NCBI GenBank assembly: GCA_004028765.1
Contig: SAIX01000066.1
Location: 1-64,000 of the forward strand
Direction: 5' to 3'
DNA from: Chitinophagaceae bacterium
GTDB taxonomy: Bacteria > Bacteroidota > Bacteroidia > Chitinophagales > Chitinophagaceae
Length of the DNA: 64,000 bases
Made by a program: the position numbers and the translations under genes. Of the stretch, positions 39,238 to 48,335 are shown piece after piece. A model generated the notes under the pieces. The model worked only from the letters and a program-made list of their open reading frames with translations. It ran no database searches and was not told where the DNA came from. How positions within the stretch are numbered: the stretch's first letter is position 1; the number at the start of each line of letters is the position of its first letter.

Positions 39238-40593
39238 ATGTGGCTGAATAATATCCTCGAAACGATCGGCAATACCCCATTGATTAAACTGAATAAAGTA
39301 ACCAAAGACATACCTGCCACCGTTCTTGCAAAAGTGGATTATTTCAATCCCGGTAATTCCATCAAAGACCGGATGGCCTTGAAGATGGTGGAAGTTGCTG
39401 AAAAAGAAGGCAGGCTGAAACCGGGTGGCACCATCATCGAAGGTACCAGCGGAAACACGGGTATGGGGCTGGCGCTGGCGGCCTGCGTAAAAGGATATAA
39501 ATGCATTTTTGTTACAACTGATAAACAGTCGAAAGAAAAAGCCGATATCCTGAAAGCAGTTGGTGCGGAAGTGATCGTTTGCCCGACAAATGTACTGCCC
39601 GAAGATCCCCGCAGTTATTACAGTGTGGCGCGCAGGCTGGGAGAAGAGATCCCCAATTCCGTATACATGAACCAGTATGATAACCTTGCAAACAGGCAGG
39701 CGCATTACGAAAGCACAGGGCCTGAAATCTGGAATCAGACAGAGGGAAAGATCACACACCTGGTATGTACGGCAGGAACCGGTGGAACCATTACAGGTAC
39801 CGCCATGTACCTGAAAGAAAAAAATCCCAACATTAAAGTATGGGCAATTGATGTGTACGGCTCACTGCTCACAAAATATTTCAGAACCGGTGAAGTGGAT
39901 ATGAATGAAGTGCACCCATATATCTCGGAAGGTTTTGGGGAAGATTTTGTGCCGAAGAATTATGACATGCGTGTGATCGATCAGTTTGAACAGGTCACGG
40001 ATAAGGACGGAGCAGTGATGGCAAGACGCATTGCGAAAGAAGAAGGGCTTTTCTGTGGATACAGTGCCGGCAGTTGTTTACAGGGGTTAATGCAGTTAAA
40101 ATCATCTCTTACAAAAAACGACCTGGTGGTTTGTATTTTCCATGATCATGGCAGCCGCTATGTTGGAAAAATTTACAATGACCAGTGGATGATGGAGCGG
40201 GGATTCCTTGATGTAAAAACATTTAAGGATATCGTAAATGGCCGAAGCGCCAAACGATTGGTGACCCTTGAACCGACACATACCGTTGCAGAAGCAGTAG
40301 AGTTGATGAAGAAATATGATATTGAACATATCCCGGTGATGAAAGAAAATGAATGTATCGGTGCAGTGAGTGAGGGTGGTTTATTTCAGAAAGTGTTCAG
40401 CAACCCTGAGATCAGGAATGAAACGGTGCAGAATGTACTGGAGCCCGCTTACCCGGTAGTGGCATTTGATACTGCGGTTGAGCGGTTAAGCAGTCTCATC
40501 ACCAAAGAGAACGGCGCTGTGCTGTCGAAAGATGAAAAAGGAGATTACCATATCGTAACCAAGTATGATGTGATTCAAAGTCTCGCAAAATAG
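39238..40593 (+). CDS. Pyridoxal-phosphate dependent cystathionine beta-synthase-like enzyme with C-terminal CBS domain pair
   Basis: LETIGNTPLIKLNKVTKDIPATVLAKVDYFNPGNSIKDRMALKM...EGTSGNTGMGLALAACVKGYKC; C-terminal CBS repeats (LVTLEPTHTVAEAVELMKKYDIEHIPVMKENECIGAVSEG). Confidence 0.93.
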   Translation: MWLNNILETIGNTPLIKLNKVTKDIPATVLAKVDYFNPGNSIKDRMALKMVEVAEKEGRLKPGGTIIEGTSGNTGMGLALAACVKGYKCIFVTTDKQSKEKADILKAVGAEVIVCPTNVLPEDPRSYYSVARRLGEEIPNSVYMNQYDNLANRQAHYESTGPEIWNQTEGKITHLVCTAGTGGTITGTAMYLKEKNPNIKVWAIDVYGSLLTKYFRTGEVDMNEVHPYISEGFGEDFVPKNYDMRVIDQFEQVTDKDGAVMARRIAKEEGLFCGYSAGSCLQGLMQLKSSLTKNDLVVCIFHDHGSRYVGKIYNDQWMMERGFLDVKTFKDIVNGRSAKRLVTLEPTHTVAEAVELMKKYDIEHIPVMKENECIGAVSEGGLFQKVFSNPEIRNETVQNVLEPAYPVVAFDTAVERLSSLITKENGAVLSKDEKGDYHIVTKYDVIQSLAK

Positions 40594-40594
40594 T

Positions 40595-40654
40595 ATGGTG
40601 AATGGTGAACAGACAATAACGTAGCAATTCACCATTGCCCATTCACCATTCACG
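40595..40654. repeat. Heptad palindrome ATGGTGA / ATTCACC
   Basis: ATGGTGA x2 from 40595; ATTCACC|ATTGCCC|ATTCACC|ATTCACG from 40627. Confidence 0.9.
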
Positions 40655-40666
40655 AATACCACTGCC

Positions 40667-41566
40667 ATGATCTCTACCCGACACGAAGTATTTCTCACTG
40701 TAGCGCAGCAGAAAAGCTTTTCGAAGGCGAGCCAGGTATTGTATATCTCGCAGCCTGCCATTAGTAAGCACATCAAATCGCTGGAGGAACATTACAAAGC
40801 GAAACTGTTCGACCGGAAAGGGATACAGATAGACCTCACCCCTGCAGGGAAACTTTTATTTGAGAAACTCGTGGAAGTAAAACGCATCCAGGAGCAGACA
40901 GAATATGAAATATCAAGCATCCGGGATGTGATGCAGGCAAAGGGCGTTTTAAAACTCGGTGCAAGTACCACTATAACATTGTATACGCTGCCCAAAGTGC
41001 TTTCTTCCTTTCACCAGCATTATCCACAGATACATATCAGCCTGCTGAACCGCAATACAGAACTTGTGATGGAGGCCTTGCTGAACCAGGACATCAACCT
41101 GGGCATTATCGAAGGCCGCGCCAAACTCACGAATATCGATTATGAACCTTTTATTACCGATGAAGTTGTGGCGGTTTGCAGCCGGAAAAGCCCGCTCACC
41201 AAAAAGAAACAATACGCGATCAAAGAAATATTAGGCATGCCCCTCGCGATCAGGGAAAGGGGAAGCGGGACCCTCGCTGCGTTAAAACATGCGTTGGAAA
41301 AGAACCGCATCAAAATGAGTGATCTGAATATCAAGGTAAGGCTTGGCGGTACGGAGGCTTTAAAAAATTTCCTGGTTGAGTCTGATTCACTGGGTTTCCT
41401 CCCGCATAAAGCGGTTGAAAAAGAACTGGCTTTTGGTGACCTAACGCAGATCCACTTTGACGGGCTGCAGATACAGCGGAATTTTTATTTTATCCAGCGC
41501 AAGGGGGAGAACAGCGAACTTAATAAAAGTTTTATCAAACTTGCACAGAAGATATATAATGTGTAG
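40667..41566 (+). CDS. LysR family transcriptional regulator
   Basis: TRHEVFLTVAQQKSFSKASQVLYISQPAISKHIKSLEEHYKAKLFDRKG. Confidence 0.95.
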   Translation: MISTRHEVFLTVAQQKSFSKASQVLYISQPAISKHIKSLEEHYKAKLFDRKGIQIDLTPAGKLLFEKLVEVKRIQEQTEYEISSIRDVMQAKGVLKLGASTTITLYTLPKVLSSFHQHYPQIHISLLNRNTELVMEALLNQDINLGIIEGRAKLTNIDYEPFITDEVVAVCSRKSPLTKKKQYAIKEILGMPLAIRERGSGTLAALKHALEKNRIKMSDLNIKVRLGGTEALKNFLVESDSLGFLPHKAVEKELAFGDLTQIHFDGLQIQRNFYFIQRKGENSELNKSFIKLAQKIYNV

Positions 41567-41625
41567 TTATAGTTCATAAGAACTATATATCATATTGGTT
41601 ATGGGTATCCCAGTAGCTTTGGGGT

Positions 41626-41829
41626 ATGACAACAACTCAATTCACTGCAGAACCCGATATTGTATATTCGCTGCAACAGGTTTTTGATATCAATTGGCGA
41701 ACAGAGATCCGGCAGCTTTCCAGGTACCTTACACCCGAATGGCTTGCCGCTTATTCCGGTTTTAAAAAACTGGTTGAAAAAGACTTCCGTAACGAAGAGG
41801 AGCCACAATCCCTTTTGCTGCATCCCTGA
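41626..41829 (+). CDS. Small hypothetical protein (67 aa)
   Basis: MTTTQFTAEPDIVYSLQQVFDINWRTEIRQLSRYLTPEWLAAYSGFKKLVEKDFRNEEEPQSLLLHP; directly upstream of the BtuF-like gene. Confidence 0.5.
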   Translation: MTTTQFTAEPDIVYSLQQVFDINWRTEIRQLSRYLTPEWLAAYSGFKKLVEKDFRNEEEPQSLLLHP

Positions 41830-41851
41830 CCGATCTTCCGTATTTTTGAAG

Positions 41852-42637
41852 ATGCCTGTTTTTACGGACCAGTTAGGCAGACAAGTGGAGATCGTATCTC
41901 CTCCCGAAAGGATCATTTCACTTGTACCGTCGCAAACAGAATTGTTGTTTTCACTTGGCCTTGATACGGAAGTTGCCGGTATCACGAAATTCTGCGTGCA
42001 CCCGAAGAAATGGTTCGAGACCAAAACAAAGATCGGCGGCACCAAAAATATTTCCCTTGAAAAAATCATACTGCTGAAACCCGACCTCGTTATTGCGAAC
42101 AAGGAAGAGAACCTGCAGGCACAGATCAGTGAGCTGGAAAAAATCTCTCCGGTATGGATAAGTGATGTGAATGATCTGTCATCTGCATTACAAATGATAC
42201 AGGCCATTGGTGAGATTACTGGAAAAAGTACCGAAGCCGCTGCATTGGTAACCACCATACAAAGTAGGTTCAAGAAGATCACACCGCTTGCTTCAAAACC
42301 GAAAACGGCTTACCTGATCTGGAATAAACCCCTTATGGCTGCAGGCGGTGATACTTTTATCCATGCCATGATGCAGCAAACAGGTTTGGAAAATGTTTTT
42401 GCCAGCCAGTTACGTTATCCTGAAACAACGATCGAAGACTTACATCGCAGGGGAACCGAGTTGATCCTGTTATCATCAGAACCCTACCCTTTCAGCGAAA
42501 AACATATTGCCTTATTGCAGGAACAGATGCCGGGAACAAAAGTAGTTCTGGCAGACGGAGAAATGTTCAGCTGGTATGGAAGCCGGATGCAGCATGCCGC
42601 AGATTACCTGCAATACCTGCCATCTCTATTGCATTAA
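41852..42637 (+). CDS. Helical backbone metal receptor / BtuF-like cobalamin or Fe3+-siderophore binding protein
   Basis: MPVFTDQLGRQVEIVSPPERIISLVPSQTELLFSLGLDTEVAGITKFCVHP...TKIGGTKNISLEKIILLKPDLVIANKEEN. No signal peptide visible from ATG 41852. Confidence 0.88.
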   Translation: MPVFTDQLGRQVEIVSPPERIISLVPSQTELLFSLGLDTEVAGITKFCVHPKKWFETKTKIGGTKNISLEKIILLKPDLVIANKEENLQAQISELEKISPVWISDVNDLSSALQMIQAIGEITGKSTEAAALVTTIQSRFKKITPLASKPKTAYLIWNKPLMAAGGDTFIHAMMQQTGLENVFASQLRYPETTIEDLHRRGTELILLSSEPYPFSEKHIALLQEQMPGTKVVLADGEMFSWYGSRMQHAADYLQYLPSLLH

Positions 42638-42757
42638 ATTTATTGCATTAAAACCCATAGGATATCTTGTGGAGAAACCTAACAGATGTTTGGGGCAAGT
42701 AAAGTATCTTGCGGCAACCCAAGCCATACAGGCAATTCTTTTTTTCAATTCACACAC

Positions 42758-43825
42758 ATGAAAAAATACCGCGCCGGCGTATTGTTCGGCAAAGAACTCG
42801 AAGCATTGTATAACGATGCAAAAAACAATGAATTTGCACTGCCAGCCGTAAACACCATCGGCACGAATACCATTAACGCAGTGCTTGAAACGGCAGCGAA
42901 AGTAAACTCGCCCGTAATTATCCAGTTTTCCAACGGCGGTGCCCAGTTCATTGCCGGCAAAGGGATGCCCAATGATAACCTCCAGGGAAATATTTCGGGC
43001 GGTATATCCGGTGCGTTGCATATCCATAATGTGGCAAAATATTATGGCGTGCCCGTGGTACTGCATACAGACCATGCCGCAAAAAAATGGTTACCCTGGG
43101 TAAGTGGTTTGATCGATGCGGGCGAACAATATTATAAAGAGAAAGGCCAGCCCCTTTTCAGCTCGCACATGCTCGACCTGTCAGAAGAACCCATCGAAGA
43201 GAACATTCATACTTCTGTTGAATTTTTCAAACGCATGGCACCGCTTGGTATGAGTATCGAGATAGAACTCGGTGTTACTGGCGGTGAAGAAGACGGTGTT
43301 GATAACAGCGGTGTGGAAAATGAAAAACTGTACACACAACCGCAGCATGTTGCCTATTCTTATACCGAACTTGGCAAAGTAGGCAATCTTTTTACAGTGG
43401 CTGCTGCATTCGGAAATGTACATGGGGTATACAGTCCGGGTAACGTGGAGTTGCGTCCCGAGATCCTGAAGAACAGCCAGGATTATATCGAGCGGGAATT
43501 GAAGACCGGCCCTAAGCCTGTTTATTTCGTATTCCATGGTGGCAGTGGTTCGCCGCAGCACCAGATCAGGGAAGCGATCAGCTATGGTGCCATTAAAATG
43601 AATATCGATACCGATCTGCAGTGGGCTTTCTGGGAAGGCATCCACCAGTATTACCAGAAGAATGAAGGTTACCTGCAGGGCCAGCTCGGAAACCCCGAAG
43701 GGCCGGAGAAACCCAACAAAAAATATTATGATCCGCGTGTATGGCTGCGCAAGGGTGAAGAAAGTTTCTCTAAAAGATTAGAGCAGGCTTTTGAAGACCT
43801 GAACTGCATCAACCGAAATGCCTGA
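42758..43825 (+). CDS. fbaA: Class II fructose-bisphosphate aldolase
   Basis: PAVNTIGTNTINAVLETAAKVNSPVIIQFSNGGAQF...VVLHTDHAAKKWLPWV...FHGGSGSPQHQIREAISYGAIKMNIDTDLQWAF. Confidence 0.96.
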   Translation: MKKYRAGVLFGKELEALYNDAKNNEFALPAVNTIGTNTINAVLETAAKVNSPVIIQFSNGGAQFIAGKGMPNDNLQGNISGGISGALHIHNVAKYYGVPVVLHTDHAAKKWLPWVSGLIDAGEQYYKEKGQPLFSSHMLDLSEEPIEENIHTSVEFFKRMAPLGMSIEIELGVTGGEEDGVDNSGVENEKLYTQPQHVAYSYTELGKVGNLFTVAAAFGNVHGVYSPGNVELRPEILKNSQDYIERELKTGPKPVYFVFHGGSGSPQHQIREAISYGAIKMNIDTDLQWAFWEGIHQYYQKNEGYLQGQLGNPEGPEKPNKKYYDPRVWLRKGEESFSKRLEQAFEDLNCINRNA

Positions 43826-43960
43826 TTGAATTGTTCGGGGCTTGTTTGAATCAAGCAGTAGCAATGTCTCAGTATGAAGACAGCTGCCATGAAAACAAGC
43901 AGCTGAAAGAAGTGCGACGCAACAGGCGATGCCATAAAAGACAGTCGCCCGGAAAATAAA

Positions 43961-43995
43961 AACAAAAGAGCAGCCATTACGCTGCTCTTTTTGTT
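43961..43995. terminator. Bidirectional intrinsic terminator
   Basis: AACAAAAGAGCAGC CATTAC GCTGCTCTTTTTGTT. Confidence 0.82.
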
Positions 43996-44642
43996 TATGC
44001 ATCTTTAGGCCCGCCATTGATCATATCGGATACCACCCCTTTGTATTTTTTTCTTTCGGCCCTCACAAGACCGACCATGTGTACCAAAATAAAAAGCAGC
44101 AGTACCACGAATGCGTTTTCGTGGATCTCTTTTACGGAATGAAATTTTTCTCCTGCAGTTTGTTTCAAATCGGTATTGGCAGCCATCCACAAACCGGTGA
44201 ATACGATGGTGGCCAGTAACACATAAAAAAATGCGTAGATCATTTTCACCACCAGGTAATGCCTTGCCTGGGGCCTGAATTCTTTTTGTTTTACCTGTTG
44301 CAATGCTTTGCGCATGCGGTAAAAAAACCTTTCTTCTTTAACCTGTAATACTTCAATGAATACGCGGAAAAAGAAAAGAAAGGCCAATGCATATCCGAAG
44401 CGCGTATGCCATACCCAGATATGATCGCGCAGGGCAAAAACGGCGCCGAAAGCCTGGTCTTTGCTGACGGTTGCACCCGATCTGATCAGCGACCCGTACA
44501 GGATATCCCTTGCTGAAAAAACACTCAGATAAGTTTTGGTAACAAAAACGGTGAAAAGGAGTAAGCCTACCACGAACATGTTGGCCCAGTGCCAGAACCG
44601 GATCAACCCCGAATGGGGCTCCCGAAAAGAAACTTGCTTCAT
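43995..44642 (-). CDS. Cytochrome b561/[NiFe]-hydrogenase-type cytochrome b domain protein
   Basis: HSGLIRFWHWANMFVVGLLLFTVFV...HIWVWHTRFGYALAFLFFFRVFIEVLQ...HENAFVVLLLFILVHMVGLVRAE; His-rich TM helices. Confidence 0.85.
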   Translation of the reverse strand: MKQVSFREPHSGLIRFWHWANMFVVGLLLFTVFVTKTYLSVFSARDILYGSLIRSGATVSKDQAFGAVFALRDHIWVWHTRFGYALAFLFFFRVFIEVLQVKEERFFYRMRKALQQVKQKEFRPQARHYLVVKMIYAFFYVLLATIVFTGLWMAANTDLKQTAGEKFHSVKEIHENAFVVLLLFILVHMVGLVRAERKKYKGVVSDMINGGPKDA

Positions 44643-44885
44643 ACAACTGTTTTTAAAATGAAAAAAGCTGGTTGAAGCGGGATGGTTAAAACTACAATAG
44701 CCAGCAACGGGTAGAACACTTATTTACATAAGCGGAGAAAATCGATTGTGGATGAATTGTATGCAAAAGCTAATGATCGTTAGTATTTGAATCATTTCCC
44801 TGTATCCCGTATTGTAAAACAGGCAACTGGAAAAACCGCTGGTTAAAAATGATTATCTTCACCGCCCCAATTGCAATTGACCCGT

Positions 44886-45806
44886 ATGAAAAAAGAACGT
44901 GAAGAAGATTTTGAAGTCAACCTCACCGGAGATGAAAGCCAGGGTGGAGATGCTGCCAAACCGCGCTGGTTCAAGCGCATCCGGAAAGGGATCCTGACCT
45001 CGACCGCCGACAAAAAAGAAACACCCGAAGGCCTCTGGAACAAATGCCCCGAGTGTAATTATATCTGTACCACCAGCGAACTCAGGGAGAACCTCTATGT
45101 TTGCCCTAAGTGTAATTATCACCATCGCATTGGCAGTGATGAATATTTTGACCTGATCTTCGACGAGAAACAATACACCGAACTTTTTGAATCGATCCAG
45201 AGCATTGATGCGTTGGGGTTCACCGATCTGAAACCTTACCAGAAAAGGCTTGATGATATCCATTCCAAAACAGACCTGAAAGATTCGATGCGCGTTGCCA
45301 CCGGTAATGCAAATGGCCAGGGTTTGGTGGTGGCCTGTATGGATTTTGAATTTATCGGCGGGTCGCTGGGCAGTGTGATGGGTGAGAAATTCAGTCGCGC
45401 GGTGGATTACTGCATTGAACACAAACTGCCCTATGTGGTGATCAGCAAAAGCGGTGGTGCACGTATGATGGAAAGTGCTTTCAGCCTGATGCAGCTTGCC
45501 AAAACCAGCGGTAAGCTTTCGCAACTCAGCGATGCAGGTTTGCCTTATATTTCACTTCTCACCGACCCAACTTTTGGCGGTATTTCTGCAAGCTTTGGTA
45601 TGCTCGGCGACCTGAATATTGCCGAACCGGGTGCACTGATCGGTTTTGCAGGACCCAGGGTGATCAAAGAAACCATTAAAAAAGACCTTCCCGAAGGTTT
45701 CCAGCGCAGTGAGTTTTTGCTTGAGCACGGGTTCCTCGATTTTATCGTGGAAAGAAAAAGCCTGAAGGAAAAACTGGCACAACTCGTAATGCTTTTCAAA
45801 AGCTGA
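44886..45806 (+). CDS. accD: Acetyl-CoA carboxylase carboxyltransferase subunit beta
   Basis: WNKCPECNYICTTSELRENLYVCPKCNYHHRIGSDEYF...SKSGGARMMESAFSLMQLAKTSG. Confidence 0.96.
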   Translation: MKKEREEDFEVNLTGDESQGGDAAKPRWFKRIRKGILTSTADKKETPEGLWNKCPECNYICTTSELRENLYVCPKCNYHHRIGSDEYFDLIFDEKQYTELFESIQSIDALGFTDLKPYQKRLDDIHSKTDLKDSMRVATGNANGQGLVVACMDFEFIGGSLGSVMGEKFSRAVDYCIEHKLPYVVISKSGGARMMESAFSLMQLAKTSGKLSQLSDAGLPYISLLTDPTFGGISASFGMLGDLNIAEPGALIGFAGPRVIKETIKKDLPEGFQRSEFLLEHGFLDFIVERKSLKEKLAQLVMLFKS

Positions 45807-45872
45807 ACCAACCCTCTGTGCATCAGCAATACCGGCCATTGCAAGCCGGTTAGTTGCAGCCATATAGCAAAA

Positions 45873-45938
45873 GAAAAATTAAAAAGGCCAGCATCCGTGT
45901 TTAGGCATTTTTAATTTTTAATTTTTAATTTTTAATTA
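45873..45938. repeat. Heptad element with perfect (ATTTTTA)x4
   Basis: ATTTTTA x4 at 45907-45934; left GAAAAAT|TAAAAAG at 45873-45886. Confidence 0.85.
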
Positions 45939-45954
45939 CTGCTCCTTGGCAGAG

Positions 45955-46386
45955 ATGAATAACCGGCAGGCTTATTTTAATTACTACATAGAAGACAAAT
46001 ATGTGGCCGGTATTGTATTGCTGGGAACAGAAGTAAAATCGATCCGCGAAGGGAAACTGAGTTTTAATGATGCTTTCTGTTTGTTTGATGATGATGAACT
46101 ATGGGTCCGGGGGTTGTTTATCGCAAGTTATTCGCATGGAACCTCCAATAACCATATTGAAGTGCATGACCGGAAACTGCTGCTGACAAAAAGGGAATTA
46201 AAGCGGATACAATCCAGGATCAAAGAGAAAGGATATACCCTGGTTCCCTTGCGCGTTTTTTTCACAGAACGAAATCTTGTAAAAGTCGAGATCGGTTTGG
46301 GAAAGGGGAAAAAACTGCACGACAAACGCGAAACCATCAAGAACAGGGATGTGGAGAAAGAGATCAAGCGCTGGTTAAAGCCATAA
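45955..46386 (+). CDS. smpB: SsrA-binding protein SmpB
   Basis: YFNYYIEDKYVAGIVLLGTEVKSIREGKLSFNDAFC...KGYTLVPLRVFFTERNLVKVEIGLGKGKKLHDKRETIKNRDVEKEI. Confidence 0.96.
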   Translation: MNNRQAYFNYYIEDKYVAGIVLLGTEVKSIREGKLSFNDAFCLFDDDELWVRGLFIASYSHGTSNNHIEVHDRKLLLTKRELKRIQSRIKEKGYTLVPLRVFFTERNLVKVEIGLGKGKKLHDKRETIKNRDVEKEIKRWLKP

Positions 46387-46410
46387 CATACAATTACCCC
46401 ACTTAATTTT

Positions 46411-46767
46411 ATGCTGACAGGTATCGCGCCAAAACTCCCGATGCGGGACAAGCAGATAACAAGGGATTATTATGTGAGCCAGTTAGGTTTTACCGATATC
46501 GGGAAAGCAGATTATGATGGATATTTACTTGTAAGGAAAGACAACATTGAAATCCATTTCTTCGAATTCAAAGCGCTTGACCCGAAAGAAAATTACGGAC
46601 AGGTATATATCCGCACCAATGATATTGAAGCGTATTATCATTCACTCCTGGAAAAAAATACCAGGGTACATCCTTCGGGCCATTTGCAGAAGAAACCCTG
46701 GGGGCAAATTGAATTTGCCTTGCTTGACCCGGATAATAACCTGCTCACCTTCGGGCAAAGCGTGTAG
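46411..46767 (+). CDS. VOC family protein (glyoxalase/bleomycin-resistance-like)
   Basis: PKLPMRDKQITRDYYVSQLGFTDIGKADYDGYLLVRKDNIEIHFFEF...GQIEFALLDPDNNLLTFGQ. Confidence 0.9.
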   Translation: MLTGIAPKLPMRDKQITRDYYVSQLGFTDIGKADYDGYLLVRKDNIEIHFFEFKALDPKENYGQVYIRTNDIEAYYHSLLEKNTRVHPSGHLQKKPWGQIEFALLDPDNNLLTFGQSV

Positions 46768-46802
46768 ATCAGATTAGAGAGTAAAAAGGTGGACAGATCC
46801 GT

Positions 46803-47240
46803 TTACTCATCATACCTTTTCTTTTTTTCAGGAATATATTCCAGTTGATCCATCACTGCTTCCGGTGTGGGATTTTTTGTAACCGAAACTGCCACCTGGA
46901 ACAAGCCGATATAGATCAAAACCGTTGCAAGCAATTCGCCCCAGGTAAGCCAATAACCCCAGAAACGGTAAACCACCGCTTTTTCCGGATGATCGGTTTC
47001 GTAGATCACTTCCAGTTTCTCCCCCTCTGATAACTCACGGAAAAAATACCTGGCATCTATGGAAAACTGTTTATGCCCATCGTTAAAAACCGCCATGGGG
47101 ATCTCAATCTTTCCAGGTGCATTTTTTACAAAATGGATGGTGGCCGGTGATTTTTCTCCGTCGAGATAATCAGGCTGTCTTGTAAAAAACACATAACAGG
47201 CAAAACAAACAATGTATAGGATCGTAATTGATTTGTACAA
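46803..47240 (-). CDS. DUF3592-like membrane protein
   Basis: Two TM segments flanking an extracellular beta domain: SIDARYFFRELSEGEKLEVIYETDHPEKAVVYRFWGYWLTWGEL. Confidence 0.65.
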   Translation of the reverse strand: MYKSITILYIVCFACYVFFTRQPDYLDGEKSPATIHFVKNAPGKIEIPMAVFNDGHKQFSIDARYFFRELSEGEKLEVIYETDHPEKAVVYRFWGYWLTWGELLATVLIYIGLFQVAVSVTKNPTPEAVMDQLEYIPEKKKRYDE

Positions 47241-47275
47241 GTAGAAGCTTTGTGCTGCAAGTTCCGGTATTTCTG

Positions 47276-48235
47276 TTAAACGGGTTTGTGCATATTTAAT
47301 TTATGCAGTTCGAGGATGGTGGTCAATCCATCCTCGCTTTCGCGGTACATGGGAATAAATTTCCGGTTAAAGAGGATCTCGCGGTAAGTGTAAGATGTGC
47401 GCTGCTGCACATAATTCGAAAACACATCATCAAAACCACGAAGCATTACATAGAGTTCCACATCACCGGTTTCCATGTCTTCTTTTGTGAACCCGTAAAA
47501 AGGGCTCTGCTCGTTGATGGGATGCACCACCGTCCAGCTCAGCGGCATGGTTTCCACACGCGTCCTTTCCAGTTCAAGCGCAAAATATTTGTATTCGGGT
47601 CTTTCATTTTCCAATACCCGCAAACCCACATTCACCCTGATCTCAAGGTCGGTGAGTGCGTGTTTATCTTTATAAGCCGCAAACCGGAACATCAAACCTG
47701 TGCCGTTTTTATAAGGGGCGATAACCGCTTCATTGCTGAACACCAGGTAACTCCTCGGTTTTGAAAAACGGCCATATATCAAACCTGTGGCAATGGCGAG
47801 TGATAACAAACCGGTGAGCGATTCAAGGCCTGCCACAAGGTTGGCGAAATCACCTTTGGGGTTCACCCTGCCATAACCTACTGTTGTATAGGTTTCGGTG
47901 CTGAAATAAAACAGTTCGCGGAAAATACGCCATGGTGAAGCAGTGGCAGGCAAGCCTTCGAACTCCGCAGGGCCGATCAAAAAATAAACAGCAGTGAATG
48001 CAAGGTTGATCGCGATATAAAAAAGCAGTACCACTGCGATAAATTTCCATTTGGGCAGGTTCAGCATATCGTGAAAAATGCTGATCCTTCTCCAGAAAGG
48101 CATCCCCTCTTTTACGATATTGTATGAGCCGTCTTTATTGATAAAACGCCCACCGCCCACATCATTACTGTGTGTACTGAACCCTGTATCATTATTCAGT
48201 TTGGAAAAGGGATTGATTTTTTTATAGAGCGACAT
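47276..48235 (-). CDS. Inward-rectifier (KirBac-like) potassium channel
   Basis: FYFSTETYTTVGYGRVNPKGDFANLVAGLESLTGLLSLAIATGLIYGRFSKPRSYLVFSNEAVIAPYKNGTGLMFRF; TVGYG filter plus Kir C-terminal domain. Confidence 0.93.
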   Translation of the reverse strand: MSLYKKINPFSKLNNDTGFSTHSNDVGGGRFINKDGSYNIVKEGMPFWRRISIFHDMLNLPKWKFIAVVLLFYIAINLAFTAVYFLIGPAEFEGLPATASPWRIFRELFYFSTETYTTVGYGRVNPKGDFANLVAGLESLTGLLSLAIATGLIYGRFSKPRSYLVFSNEAVIAPYKNGTGLMFRFAAYKDKHALTDLEIRVNVGLRVLENERPEYKYFALELERTRVETMPLSWTVVHPINEQSPFYGFTKEDMETGDVELYVMLRGFDDVFSNYVQQRTSYTYREILFNRKFIPMYRESEDGLTTILELHKLNMHKPV

Positions 48236-48335
48236 GGTATGGCTTAAAATTCCTTTTACAACTACGCCTTCACATCTCAGCGAACAGATTGTTTGCAAAG
48301 ATGCAAAGGCGCAGTAACTGATGTATTAACTAACC

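Noticed and set aside
45907-45934. Short regular repeats as a possible CRISPR array
   Set aside because: Units are 7-8 nt with no spacers of conserved length and no cas genes in the window.
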